Shown here: positions 1 through 8,589 of the stretch, piece by piece
Position numbering within the stretch: the first letter of the stretch is position 1
How the letters are laid out: each line of letters begins with the position of its first letter
Assembly (NCBI RefSeq): GCF_913776295.1
Contig: NZ_CAJYOJ010000071.1
Span: forward strand, 1 to 64,000
Length of the DNA stretch: 64,000 bases
Source: an uncultured Pedobacter sp.
GTDB lineage: Bacteria; Bacteroidota; Bacteroidia; Sphingobacteriales; Sphingobacteriaceae
Reading direction: 5' to 3'
Notes under the pieces: model-generated
The model's input: the letters and a program-made list of their open reading frames with translations, nothing else
Told to the model about the DNA's origin: nothing
Databases searched by the model: none
Program-made: the position numbers and the translations under genes

Positions 1-66
1 TTTTTGAATTGTGCTGAACTTTGTATCTTAGCCATAGTAAATTTCTTTCGCAATTAAATTTACTAA

Positions 67-104
67 ACAGCCGCTGCTTTTTAAAGCAACGGCTGTAATT
101 TTTA
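67..104 (+). terminator. Hairpin with T-rich tail
   Basis: ACAGCCGCTGCTTT (67-80) pairs with AAAGCAACGGCTGT (83-96) with one mismatch, followed by AATTTTT. It looks like a rho-independent terminator for a gene left of the window read on the plus strand. No gene is visible at 1-66. Confidence 0.6.
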
Positions 105-142
105 TACCCTTTTTAGTCAGCCCCAGCGCGCGCATACGAAGC

Positions 143-177
143 AAAAAAAAATCCCGTTCAGCATGGCCGAACAGGAT
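143..177 (-). terminator. Terminator downstream of accA
   Basis: On the minus strand ATCCTGTTCGG and CTGAACGGGAT form an 11-bp stem with one G-T pair and a 5-nt loop, followed by a run of nine T. It lies 23 bp after the accA stop codon, as expected for an intrinsic terminator of that gene. Confidence 0.85.
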
Positions 178-199
178 TCAAATTTATTTTAGTTAATGA

Positions 200-1162
200 T
201 TATTCGTTTACTACACCCATTTCGCAGAATTTCTCAATCCGCTGCTCAATCATCTTATCTGTTTTCAATTTACCCAAAGCGGCTAAATCTTTCACGATAT
301 ACTCTTTTAATGTTTTACCCATTAACTCCGGATCCTGATGCGCACCACCAAGCGGCTCAGGAATAATGCCATCGATTAGTTTGTTGCCAAACATATCATC
401 AGAAGTCAATTTTAAGCATTCAGCAGCTTTTTCTTTGAAGTCCCAGCTTCTCCATAAAATAGAAGAACATGACTCAGGAGAAATTACTGAATACCAGGTG
501 TGTTCTAACATATAAACTTTATCACCTATCCCTATACCCAATGCACCGCCAGAAGCACCTTCACCTACTACAATGCAAATAATCGGCACACGCAGAGCCG
601 ACATTTCCAATAAATTTCTGGCAATAGCTTCACCTTGTCCACGCTCCTCGGCCTCTAAACCAGGGTAAGCACCCATTGTATCGATAAAAGAGATCACCGG
701 CTTGTTAAATTTTTCAGCCAAACGCATTAAACGCAACGCTTTGCGGTAACCTTCCGGATTGGCCATACCAAAATTGCGGAACTGGCGCTCTTTGGTATTT
801 TTACCTTTCTGATGACCGATAATCATTACCGTTTGACCATTTATAGAAGCAAAACCGCCAACAATAGCTTTATCATCTTTAACCGTTCTGTCGCCGTGCA
901 TTTCAATAAAATCATCACAGATCATATTGATATAATCAAGGGTTTGCGGGCGATCTGGATGACGGCTCATCTGAACCTTGTTCCAACCAGTTAAATTTTT
1001 ATATAAATTATTGGTAGTTTCATCTAATTTACCATCAAGCTCGTCCAAAGTGGCAGACATATCTACCTTGGTTTTTTCGGCAACTTGCTTAACCTTTTCT
1101 ATCTGCTGAACTAAATCGGCAATAGGTTTTTCAAAATCGAATGATGTTTTTATTTGCTGCAT
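200..1162 (-). CDS. accA: Acetyl-CoA carboxylase carboxyltransferase subunit alpha
   Basis: Alpha subunit of the carboxyltransferase that moves the carboxyl group from biotin to acetyl-CoA to make malonyl-CoA, the first step of fatty acid synthesis; cytoplasmic, working with AccD. The protein is about 320 residues, the usual size. It has the AccA N-terminal helical part (FEKPIADLVQQI), then a crotonase-fold domain with GHQKGKNTKERQFRNFG, the DTMGAYPG segment and the glycine-rich oxyanion region GEGASGGALGIGIGD. The start chosen is ATG at 1162 (MQQIKTSFDFEK). An in-frame ATG at 1174 lies within the predicted -7 promoter element, so it should be upstream of the transcript. The gene stands alone, with its own promoter and terminator. 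Identity is very secure. Confidence 0.97.
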   Translation of the reverse strand: MQQIKTSFDFEKPIADLVQQIEKVKQVAEKTKVDMSATLDELDGKLDETTNNLYKNLTGWNKVQMSRHPDRPQTLDYINMICDDFIEMHGDRTVKDDKAIVGGFASINGQTVMIIGHQKGKNTKERQFRNFGMANPEGYRKALRLMRLAEKFNKPVISFIDTMGAYPGLEAEERGQGEAIARNLLEMSALRVPIICIVVGEGASGGALGIGIGDKVYMLEHTWYSVISPESCSSILWRSWDFKEKAAECLKLTSDDMFGNKLIDGIIPEPLGGAHQDPELMGKTLKEYIVKDLAALGKLKTDKMIEQRIEKFCEMGVVNE

Positions 1163-1171
1163 AATGAACCA

Positions 1172-1179
1172 CAAAAATA
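1172..1179 (-). promoter_or_regulatory. -7 promoter element for accA
   Basis: Minus-strand TATTTTTG matches the Bacteroidota -7 consensus TAnnTTTG exactly. It sits about 10 bp upstream of the accA ATG at 1162, so the transcript would have almost no leader. No perfect -33 TTTG is seen at the usual distance. Promoter function is inferred from the consensus. Confidence 0.5.
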
Positions 1180-1211
1180 GGTAATTATTTTTAGTTTGTA
1201 ACCAACAGTTT

Positions 1212-1244
1212 TTTGTTTACATTTTTGGAGGTAAACTACTTTTG
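1212..1244 (+). promoter_or_regulatory. Divergent promoter for a plus-strand RNA
   Basis: TTTG (1212-1215) and TACTTTTG (1237-1244) are spaced by 21 nt and match the Bacteroidota -33/-7 pair TTTG-N(17-23)-TAnnTTTG. The direction is away from accA, towards the structured stretch beginning near 1318. The predicted transcript would start near 1250, with no plus-strand protein gene in reach, which argues for a noncoding RNA. Confidence 0.45.
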
Positions 1245-1317
1245 CCTTACAGGTAAAATAACGCTGTAAATACGGTTTATTTCTTTTTTTGGAAAGCAAT
1301 TGCAGTAGTGCTTTGGT

Positions 1318-1455
1318 TTGGTTCCGTCCTGCTCTCCCCCCTGCCGCGAAGGGCGGCATCCTTCCGATCAGGTTTAGCTTACATGAGTTTCTGCTACTAT
1401 GAGAGGTTTCCCTGCCACCGCCCTGTTAACACCAAACGTGCCTACGGAACGTAAA
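1318..1455 (+). ncRNA. Structured noncoding RNA candidate
   Basis: This stretch has no convincing protein frame and is GC-richer than its flanks. Its ends pair (GTTCCGT at 1320-1326 with ACGGAAC near 1444-1450). Inside are a hairpin (TGCCGC, GAAGG, GCGGCA, 1342-1358) and many GC-rich segments. It resembles a conserved Bacteroidota housekeeping RNA, but I could not match it to SRP RNA (the GCAGC part of the SRP loop is missing), RNase P RNA, tmRNA or TPP/cobalamin riboswitches. The strand is chosen from the divergent promoter at 1212-1244. Further pairing continues to about 1500 (CGTCCC/GGGACG near 1485-1499), so the RNA may be longer. Confidence 0.4.
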
Positions 1456-1551
1456 CGCCAACTATAAATTGGCTACCGAGGAATCGTCCCGATGGGACGC
1501 ACTGGCGATATTAGCAACCACGCAGGATTTCCATGCGACAGGCCGATCCAT

Positions 1552-1619
1552 TTAGCCCTGATTGCAATGGAAAGCACGCAAGCGAGGTACGAGTGCGGAC
1601 TTGCAATGGAAAGCAGGAC
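1552..1619. repeat. Intergenic element with 15-bp direct repeats
   Basis: The sequence TTGCAATGGAAAGCA occurs twice (1562-1576 and 1601-1615), embedded in a block that starts TAGCCCTGATTG and ends GGAAAGCAGGAC. From memory, such TAGCCCTGATTG...GGAAAGCAGGA blocks recur between genes in Flavobacteriia and relatives. It may be the 3' part of the upstream RNA or an independent dispersed element. Confidence 0.4.
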
Positions 1620-1685
1620 GAACAATAATTATTACACTACAACTGCGCTCCTGTAAACCCAAAAGCGTTGACAAATAATTTGCTT

Positions 1686-1728
1686 AAAGATTTCTCCATT
1701 CCGTTGCACTTCAGTCGAAATGACGACC
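1686..1728 (-). repeat. Dispersed intergenic repeat, copy 1
   Basis: Read on the minus strand it runs GGTCGTCATTTCGACTGAAG, then a short linker, CGGAATGGAGAAATCTTT. The same ends, GTCGTCATTTCGACTGGAGC and GAGAAATCTTTT, recur in opposite orientation at 25944-26021 with a longer middle. It is a REP-like element with no coding potential, lying just past the end of the S10 peptidase gene. Confidence 0.6.
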
Positions 1729-1733
1729 GATTT

Positions 1734-3293
1734 TTAGAACTTAGCGGCCTCGCCTGCCTTTGGCAAAGCTTTTTTAATAAACTCACGGATATGATTATTT
1801 GCCGTTTTCAGATCATCTTTACGCAGGTACATCATATGCCCACTACGGTAGCCCTCCCAGCTCATACGATCTTGAAGTTTACCCGCAGCATCTAATTGCC
1901 ACATGCTATATTTGGCATTGAAATAATCGCAGGCACCATCATAATAGCCCGATTGCACCAATAAATGCAAATATGGGTTTTGCGCCATGGCCTGGCGGAG
2001 ATTATCGCCGGTCTGATCTCCGGATTTATCCCAGGGATAAACCGAACCGAACATATTATATTTCAAATCCGTTTTATAATTCAATTCGTTGCGGATATAC
2101 ATATTAATGGCTGGTGTAAATGAATGCAGCCAGGAGGTAAGTTCAGCATTATAATCAGGTCCTTCTCCTGCACTCATTTTATCTATGCCCCGGTAACGCG
2201 AATCTAAGCGCCCAACGGTAAATCCTTTATCTCTCAGTAACTCTTTCCAAAAGAAATCGGTTGGCACGTTGAGGTTATAATCTAAGATTACTTTCTCAGA
2301 AAGCCCCGAATAGCGCGACATTTTTACGGCAATGGCTTTCCTTTTATCAGCACTTAACATCCCTCCTTGCGAAATGGCCGGAATGAGCTCGTTAAGGGTA
2401 AAGCTTTCTACTTCAGGAAGCATAGCCGTTAAGTCTTTGTTCTGTAAATCAGCTGCCAAAGCTTTGTGATACCATGCCGTTGCTGCAAAATATGGTAAAC
2501 GCAAGGCAGCGTCGACCGGGCCACTACGTTCAATCCCCAATTCGGTTGGCGAAACCAATACCACGCCATTCAGATACATCCATTGACTGTTCTGTAGTTC
2601 CAATGCCAAGCCCGAAACACGTGTAGTGCCGTAGCTTTCTCCAATTAGAAACTTAGGTGAGGCCCATCGGTTATTGCGGGTTACAAAGGTGTTGATCCAC
2701 TCGGCCAGGTATTTAATATCGGCGCGAACCCCAAAAAATTTGTTAGTTGGGATATCTTTGCTTATCGCTCTTGAATAACCTGTGTTAACCGGATCGATGT
2801 ACACAATATCGGCTACATCTAAAATGGAATACGGATTTTCTTTATAACCGTAAGGTTGCACAGGATAACCTTCATCATCAATATTCAAAACCACCGGGCC
2901 GGTATAGGCAATGTGCATCCACACCGAAGCAGAACCCGGGCCACCGTTAAACGAGATGACCAAAGGCCGTCTATCCCGGTTTTGTACATCGCTGCGTTCG
3001 TAATAGGTATAAAATAAACCGGCAATCGGTTTCCCATCTTCATCCCAAACCGGTAAGGTACCCGCGGTAGCCCTATACGGAATGGACTTTCCATCAATGT
3101 TAACCGAATGATTAGTCACCACCGTACTCTCCACTTTAATATTCCTTTCATTAGCCGAAGATTTAGGCTCGTCTTTAATGGTTACCAGTGGAGTGGTTAC
3201 GGGTTCTTTAGATTGTTTTTTTCCAGGACCTTGTTGTGCATATGCGAAAATGCCGATGCTTAAAAATGTAGCAAGTATAAATCTGAATTTCAT
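1734..3293 (-). CDS. Secreted S10 family serine carboxypeptidase
   Basis: Predicted periplasmic or secreted peptidase of family S10, which removes C-terminal residues from peptides. Residues 1-19 form a signal peptide ending AYA-Q. The oxyanion motif NGGPGS lies at 116-121, the nucleophile Ser220 is in GESYGTTR, and the later Asp and His are expected in SGYYDGACDY (about 450) and SGHMMYLR (about 490). At 519 residues it is full length for bacterial S10 enzymes. It follows the GH13 lipoprotein gene by 168 bp on the same strand, with a weak hairpin between, so it is probably a separate unit. The natural substrate cannot be read from the sequence. Confidence 0.9.
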   Translation of the reverse strand: MKFRFILATFLSIGIFAYAQQGPGKKQSKEPVTTPLVTIKDEPKSSANERNIKVESTVVTNHSVNIDGKSIPYRATAGTLPVWDEDGKPIAGLFYTYYERSDVQNRDRRPLVISFNGGPGSASVWMHIAYTGPVVLNIDDEGYPVQPYGYKENPYSILDVADIVYIDPVNTGYSRAISKDIPTNKFFGVRADIKYLAEWINTFVTRNNRWASPKFLIGESYGTTRVSGLALELQNSQWMYLNGVVLVSPTELGIERSGPVDAALRLPYFAATAWYHKALAADLQNKDLTAMLPEVESFTLNELIPAISQGGMLSADKRKAIAVKMSRYSGLSEKVILDYNLNVPTDFFWKELLRDKGFTVGRLDSRYRGIDKMSAGEGPDYNAELTSWLHSFTPAINMYIRNELNYKTDLKYNMFGSVYPWDKSGDQTGDNLRQAMAQNPYLHLLVQSGYYDGACDYFNAKYSMWQLDAAGKLQDRMSWEGYRSGHMMYLRKDDLKTANNHIREFIKKALPKAGEAAKF

Positions 3294-3419
3294 TGAGTTT
3301 GGTTTGAACCCTAAATATCAAATTATTATGGCGCTAATCAAAAAAGCTTATTAGAAATGTTACCATAAAAAACCCTTGATGGAAAATGTCTATTTACCAT
3401 AAGCTTTTATCAATGATAA

Positions 3420-3452
3420 CAAACCGGGCAGTTTGTGATCCTGCACGGTTTG
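3420..3452 (-). terminator. Possible terminator at the end of the starch locus
   Basis: CAAACCGTGCAG and CTGCCCGGTTTG pair with one mismatch around a 9-nt loop on the minus strand, 10 bp after the stop of the GH13 lipoprotein gene. The following tail is only moderately T-rich, so termination may be partial. Confidence 0.4.
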
Positions 3453-3461
3453 CCTGTAAGT

Positions 3462-5336
3462 TTACTTTAGGGCTGTTTTGCTAAAGATATGGTATTCTCC
3501 AGGCGCCAAAGTTTGCGTATAACTGCTGGTGCTTAAATTAATACCATTACCAACCGCATCGATCCAGGCTCCGGCTGTACCGAAATCAATATTGGCTGTC
3601 TGACTCACCACATCAAAATTACCTACTACCACAACGGTATTCGTGCGTTCTGTTAACTTGATATATTTAATGCCACCTGCAAGATTATAAGTTGAATTGG
3701 TTGAATTAAAAATACTGTTATTCTTTTTCAACCTGATGAATTTGGCATAAGCATCATATAATGCCTTGCGGTTCGGATCGCTGTAATAATCCCATTTAAT
3801 GGGTTTTTCACCTGTCCGCCCATTAAAATCAATGTTGATATCGTAGCCCAATTCTCCAAATTGCCATACCAGTTTAGGTCCGGGGATGCTAAATAAAAAG
3901 GCTGCGATGAGTTCTTCTCTTTTTAGCGAAGTAGCCAGGTTTCCTTTAATTACATAATTGCCAAAAGCGTTGCCGTAGGTAATATTCTTGAAATTTAACC
4001 GCTCCTCGTCGTGACTTTCGCCATAACCAACTAAATTTTCCGATTTAGCAAAGCCATGGTTGGCATAAAAACCCCATTGAAAATTAGAATTATCCAGCCA
4101 GCCCATCGTAGCCTCATTCATGGTATAATTCATATTGTTCCAGAGCATCATGCCCTCATCAGCTAGTACCTTCTCTTCTGATTCTTCTGCAAAATGTTCC
4201 AAAATCACATAAAAATTAGGGTCTAAACTTTTAATAAAGCCATTGTAATCTTTCCAGATGGCCACACGGCCAGCATCATATAACCTAAACTGTGCATCAT
4301 CTGCTGATTGTTTCTGTGTAAACCCCTTCGAAAGATCGAAACGGAAACCATCAATTTTATATTGTTGCATCCAAAACTTCATCACATCTTTCGAGAATTT
4401 TTTGGTGGCCGCACTTTCATGGTTAAAATCATAGCCTACATTAAAGGGATGTTTGGCATCCACATTAAACCATGGGCTATTTGCTGTAGGTTTTGAGCCA
4501 TCAAAATACAACTGCACCATCGGCGACTGACCAAAAGAATGATTTAACACCATATCCATAATTACTGCAATCCCGCGGCCATGGCATTCGTCGATAAAAT
4601 TCTGCAATGCGGTTTTGGTGCCATAATATTTATCGGGCGCAAAGTAGAATGATGGATTATAGCCCCAGCTTAAATTTCCTTCAAATTCGTTTACCGGCAT
4701 TAACTCGATTGCGTTAATCCCCAAACCAGTTAAATAATCAAGTTTGGCCAAAGTAGATGCATAGTTATGATCGGCAGTAAAATCGCGCACCAATAATTCA
4801 TAAATCACCAGGTTATTCTTTTCAGGACGGTTAAAACTGGCATTTTTCCAGGTATACACGGGCTGATTAGCCTGCATTACACTTACAATTCCAGTTGTTT
4901 TACCTGTTGGATAGGCCTTTAAATTGGGGTACGTTGCTGCTGAAATGTATTTATCATTATCAGGATCGAGTATTTTCTCGCAATAAGGGTCGGCAACTTT
5001 TAAATTTCCATCTACATAAAACTGATAGGCATACTCTGCAGATGGATTTAAATTATCTACCTGAGTCCACCAATAATTTCCATCTGTTGTATTTTTCATG
5101 GTCAGGGTAGTAGTAGACCAATTGTTAAATTCGCCAGTAAGCGATACGTACTTTTTACCGGGCGCATAAAGGGTTACAATAGCCGATGTGCCATTGTTGA
5201 TAAATACCACGCCATCTTTCGCACCTGCTGGTAGATCAGCTTTCTGATCAGTTTGCATGGGGCTATCGGTCGCTACTTTTTTGCAGGCGGTATGCGTTGC
5301 TGTAATTATCAGCAGGAAATAAAATACTTTTTTCAT
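3462..5336 (-). CDS. GH13 alpha-amylase lipoprotein (SusG-like role)
   Basis: Predicted outer-surface or periplasmic lipoprotein that cuts alpha-1,4-glucans. The chosen ATG at 5336 gives a lipoprotein signal ending ATHTAC-KK; an upstream in-frame extension would run back into the transporter gene. An N-terminal early-set (CBM48-like) domain (VTLYAPGKKYVSLTGEFNNW) precedes the GH13 barrel. Conserved regions are DMVLNHSF (I), GFRFDLSKGF with the nucleophile Asp (II), ILEHFAEE with the acid Glu (III) and YGESHDEER (IV). A C-terminal beta domain ends the protein. It is the last gene of the starch locus, 37 bp behind the MFS gene. In Bacteroides the surface amylase is SusG; this protein may fill that role, but export to the surface is not proven. 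Confidence 0.88.
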   Translation of the reverse strand: MKKVFYFLLIITATHTACKKVATDSPMQTDQKADLPAGAKDGVVFINNGTSAIVTLYAPGKKYVSLTGEFNNWSTTTLTMKNTTDGNYWWTQVDNLNPSAEYAYQFYVDGNLKVADPYCEKILDPDNDKYISAATYPNLKAYPTGKTTGIVSVMQANQPVYTWKNASFNRPEKNNLVIYELLVRDFTADHNYASTLAKLDYLTGLGINAIELMPVNEFEGNLSWGYNPSFYFAPDKYYGTKTALQNFIDECHGRGIAVIMDMVLNHSFGQSPMVQLYFDGSKPTANSPWFNVDAKHPFNVGYDFNHESAATKKFSKDVMKFWMQQYKIDGFRFDLSKGFTQKQSADDAQFRLYDAGRVAIWKDYNGFIKSLDPNFYVILEHFAEESEEKVLADEGMMLWNNMNYTMNEATMGWLDNSNFQWGFYANHGFAKSENLVGYGESHDEERLNFKNITYGNAFGNYVIKGNLATSLKREELIAAFLFSIPGPKLVWQFGELGYDINIDFNGRTGEKPIKWDYYSDPNRKALYDAYAKFIRLKKNNSIFNSTNSTYNLAGGIKYIKLTERTNTVVVVGNFDVVSQTANIDFGTAGAWIDAVGNGINLSTSSYTQTLAPGEYHIFSKTALK

Positions 5337-5373
5337 CAGAATTTTTATTGCAGGCTTAAAAATTAGCCTAAGG

Positions 5374-6714
5374 TTAAGATTCCTTTTTTGTTTGGATGTA
5401 CAATACGGAGATAGCGCCCAATACCATAAATATCCCGGCCAAAACGATTGCATAAATGGCCTGATCGTGATAGAGGTGTTTTACAATTAAACCACCAAAA
5501 AATCCGTTTACGATTTGCGGCATCGTGATAAAAAAGTTAAAAATCCCCATGTAAACACCCATTTTTTTTGCAGGAATGGAACCCGATAAAATGGCATATG
5601 GCATTGCCAAAATACTTCCCCAGGCCAGGCCTATCCCAATCATCGAATAGATTAAATAATGCGGATCGGAAATAAAATAGATAGATAGTAAACCAATACC
5701 TCCTGCAGTTAAAGAGATGGCGTGTGCAACTTTTTTACTGGTTGCTTTTGCAATGGCAGGCAGAATTAAAGCGTAAATAGCAGAAACTCCATTGTAAATT
5801 CCAAATAAAACCCCTACCCAGTTTCCTGCGTCGGCAAATTTAATGGAAGAAGTATCTCCCGGTGCTACCTTGTATATATGTTGAGCAATGGCTGGAGTGG
5901 TAAAAACCCACATCGAAAACAATGCAAACCAGGAGAAAAACTGAACTAAACCCAATTGTCTCATGGTTGCAGGCATTTTAGAAAAATCCTTGAAAATATC
6001 TTTCAAGGCGTTACTTTCCTCTGCTTCCTGGGTATGTTCATAATAATCGGCCATTTCTTCCGGACTATATTCATTAGTGGTAAAAATGGTATAAAGAATT
6101 GTTCCTAAAAGAATAGCAGCACCAAAATAAAATGAGTAAATCACGTTAGCAGGTACCTGCCCGGCTGGCGCCACTTTCCCTACACCGAAATATTCGGATA
6201 AAATATAGGGCAGCCAGGAACCCGCAATAGCCCCAGCCCCAATCAGAAATGTTTGTACAGAAAAGCCGAAACTACGTTGCTCGTCGGGTAATTTATCAGC
6301 AACCAAAGCCCTGAAAGGTTCCATAGCAACATTAATTGAAGCATCCATAATCATCAGCATACCTGCACCGATTATAATCGGAGGAAGTAAACTTGCCATT
6401 ACAGCTGAGTTCGGCATTAAAATTAAAGCCAGTGCAGTGAGAATTGCTCCCACCAGAAAATAGGGCCGCCGCCTTCCTAACCGATTCCAGGTCTTATCGC
6501 TATAATGCCCGATAATCGGCTGTACAATCATGCCGGTTATCGGCGCGGCTAACCAAAAGAGGGATAAGTGCTCCACATCGGCACCAAAGGTTTGAAGAAT
6601 GCGGCTGGCATTACCATTTTGTAAAGCAAAACCAAACTGTATTCCAAAAAAACCAACGCTCATGTTAATGATCTGAAGGTTTGATAACCTTGGTTTTAAT
6701 TTTAAATGTCCCAT
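5374..6714 (-). CDS. SLC45/GPH-like MFS sugar transporter
   Basis: Inner-membrane secondary transporter of 446 residues with about 12 hydrophobic segments. Family marks include the cytosolic loop GHYSDKTWNRLGRRRPYFL after the second membrane segment, typical of SLC45-like maltose/sucrose symporters, and a charged central loop (EEMADYYEHTQEAEESN). It probably brings maltose or short maltodextrins from periplasm to cytoplasm, because its neighbours encode periplasmic amylases and a cytoplasmic maltose phosphorylase. It starts 9 bp after the preceding GH13 gene and is clearly in the same operon. Confidence 0.88.
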   Translation of the reverse strand: MGHLKLKPRLSNLQIINMSVGFFGIQFGFALQNGNASRILQTFGADVEHLSLFWLAAPITGMIVQPIIGHYSDKTWNRLGRRRPYFLVGAILTALALILMPNSAVMASLLPPIIIGAGMLMIMDASINVAMEPFRALVADKLPDEQRSFGFSVQTFLIGAGAIAGSWLPYILSEYFGVGKVAPAGQVPANVIYSFYFGAAILLGTILYTIFTTNEYSPEEMADYYEHTQEAEESNALKDIFKDFSKMPATMRQLGLVQFFSWFALFSMWVFTTPAIAQHIYKVAPGDTSSIKFADAGNWVGVLFGIYNGVSAIYALILPAIAKATSKKVAHAISLTAGGIGLLSIYFISDPHYLIYSMIGIGLAWGSILAMPYAILSGSIPAKKMGVYMGIFNFFITMPQIVNGFFGGLIVKHLYHDQAIYAIVLAGIFMVLGAISVLYIQTKKES

Positions 6715-6723
6715 TATTCAATT

Positions 6724-8589
6724 TTAAAATTCAATTATCTGCGCCGAAACCGGACCAAGCTTGATAGGGATAGCCGTTCCCGCAGGAATATTTAATCTTC
6801 TATCAGTTAAAAGTTCTATGACCGGAACGGAAGATTTCACTTTTAATATCTGCTCCGGAATTTCAATGTTGGCGGTTAACGTTTGGATTCGGTCAAAATT
6901 GGCCACAACCAATAAGCGCTGCTTGCCAGAGTAACGGATAAAAGCATACATCCGGTTGTTCATATTGCCGGTAACGGGTACTTCATAAATTTTCCCATTT
7001 AACACGGCATCACTTGTTGAGGTTACCTTTAACAGTTCCTTGTAATAAGCTCTTAAATGCTGTTGAGCAGTACTCAGCTTGTGACCGTCAAACAGACCTC
7101 CGTTCATCCATTTCTGATGGTTCGGAACGCCCCAATAATCGAAAATGGTTGTTCGGTTATCATCTCCACCGAAACCTTCCTGCCCTTTGCCAGGTTCGCC
7201 TACTTCCTGACCAAAATAAAGCATCACCGGACCTTCGCCCAAGGTAGCCGAAACAACCATTGCAGGTAAAGCCAGTTCAGCTTTACCTGCAAATCCTGCT
7301 GATGCGATACGTTCTTCATCGTGATTTTCTAAAAAGCGTAACATGTGTTTGCCAAAACCAGCACTTTCTACCTGCCACACGTGCCTAATCGCAGCTACAT
7401 CCGCAGTTGGTTCATTTCTGATTAATTTTTTAAGGCTATCATATAAACCTACTTTATCGTAGAGGTAATCGAATTTACCTTCATCCAAATATTGTTTGTA
7501 AACTTTTGGATTATAAGCCTCTCCGATAAAAATTAAATCGGGGTTTATGCTTTTAACCTGAGGGATTACCCAGTTCCAAAAAGCTATGGGTACCATTTCG
7601 GCCATATCGCACCTAAAACCATCTATGCCCTTACGGGTCAAAAAGATTAAAATATCACGCATTTTTAACCAAACAGGCGGAATGGGATCAAAATATTGTT
7701 TTTCGCCATTCTGATAATCTACACCATAATTTAACTTAATGGTTTCGTACCAATCGTCGTATTTGGGCTGTGCTGAAAAAACATTATTTCCGGTTGCTTT
7801 TGCCGGATTCTCATCAAATTTCCCATCCTGAAGTACCGAAAGAGGTGTCTTCTGCCCGCTTGTTGGGACCACTAAAGCCTGCCCCGGAATGTAATAAAAA
7901 TCGTTTTTAGCGCTAAAAGCCTTTGAAACATCATCCCGGGAACCGAAATCCACCACATTTTTGGGCTTTGTACCAGAATGGTAACTTCTGGCCACATGAT
8001 TAGGTATAAAATCGATCAGCACTTTTAAGTTTTTCGCGTGTGTTCTTTTCACCAGTGCTTCAAACTCTTTCATCCTGTTTCTGACATCAACGGCCAGATC
8101 GGGATCTACGTCATAATAATCGCGGATGGCATAGGGCGAGCCCGCCCTCCCCTTTACCACATCGGCATCATCAGGCTTGATTCCATAGGCACTATAATCG
8201 GTTAAACTCGCATGGGCCAATACCCCGGTATACCAAACATAATTTACATGAAGTTCTTTTATCCCGTCTAATGCTCTATCGGTAATGTCGTTAAACTTAC
8301 CGGAACCATTTTGTTCAATGGTTCCGTAAGGAATATTAGTCGTATTTTTATTACCAAATAAGCGGGGTAATAACTGATAGATAACGATCTGTTTATCATT
8401 CATTTTTGTACGCTGTTTTTGTGCAAAGGACGATGCAGAAATTACGATGAGAGTGAAAAAAAGTGTAAATAGCCGGCTTTTATTGCTGCCGAATGCGAAT
8501 AAGCTTTGAGCAGAATAACATCTTCTGTCGGATAAAGTTTTAAATTTCAACCCTCTACCGTCCAACTTTGTCCCCTTTACCTTTCTCAT
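6724..8589 (-). CDS. Secreted GH13 alpha-amylase
   Basis: GH13 glycoside hydrolase acting on maltodextrins. The four catalytic regions are visible: DFIPNHVARSY (I), GFRCDMAEMVP with the nucleophile Asp (II), FIGEAYNP with the acid Glu (III) and NHDEERI (IV). The ATG overlaps the stop of the GH65 gene (ATGA at 8586-8589), suggesting translational coupling. From this start the first 37 residues are an odd basic stretch before a signal-like hydrophobic segment (LFTLFFTLIVISASSFA-Q). No other ATG lies between, so the real start could be a non-ATG codon nearer the hydrophobic core. Predicted location is periplasmic. The exact subfamily is not clear. Confidence 0.87.
   Translation of the reverse strand: MRKVKGTKLDGRGLKFKTLSDRRCYSAQSLFAFGSNKSRLFTLFFTLIVISASSFAQKQRTKMNDKQIVIYQLLPRLFGNKNTTNIPYGTIEQNGSGKFNDITDRALDGIKELHVNYVWYTGVLAHASLTDYSAYGIKPDDADVVKGRAGSPYAIRDYYDVDPDLAVDVRNRMKEFEALVKRTHAKNLKVLIDFIPNHVARSYHSGTKPKNVVDFGSRDDVSKAFSAKNDFYYIPGQALVVPTSGQKTPLSVLQDGKFDENPAKATGNNVFSAQPKYDDWYETIKLNYGVDYQNGEKQYFDPIPPVWLKMRDILIFLTRKGIDGFRCDMAEMVPIAFWNWVIPQVKSINPDLIFIGEAYNPKVYKQYLDEGKFDYLYDKVGLYDSLKKLIRNEPTADVAAIRHVWQVESAGFGKHMLRFLENHDEERIASAGFAGKAELALPAMVVSATLGEGPVMLYFGQEVGEPGKGQEGFGGDDNRTTIFDYWGVPNHQKWMNGGLFDGHKLSTAQQHLRAYYKELLKVTSTSDAVLNGKIYEVPVTGNMNNRMYAFIRYSGKQRLLVVANFDRIQTLTANIEIPEQILKVKSSVPVIELLTDRRLNIPAGTAIPIKLGPVSAQIIEF

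Noticed and set aside
1318..1455. SRP RNA or TPP riboswitch on the minus strand (GGAAGGA; AACCTGATC...ATGCCG)
   Set aside because: The SRP symmetric loop (CAGG with AGCAG) is absent, and the TPP CTGAGA element is missing, so neither name can be supported; kept as an unnamed RNA candidate.
5337..5453. Longer N-terminus for the GH13 lipoprotein
   Set aside because: The extension overlaps the end of the MFS gene and would bury the lipoprotein signal that starts at 5336.
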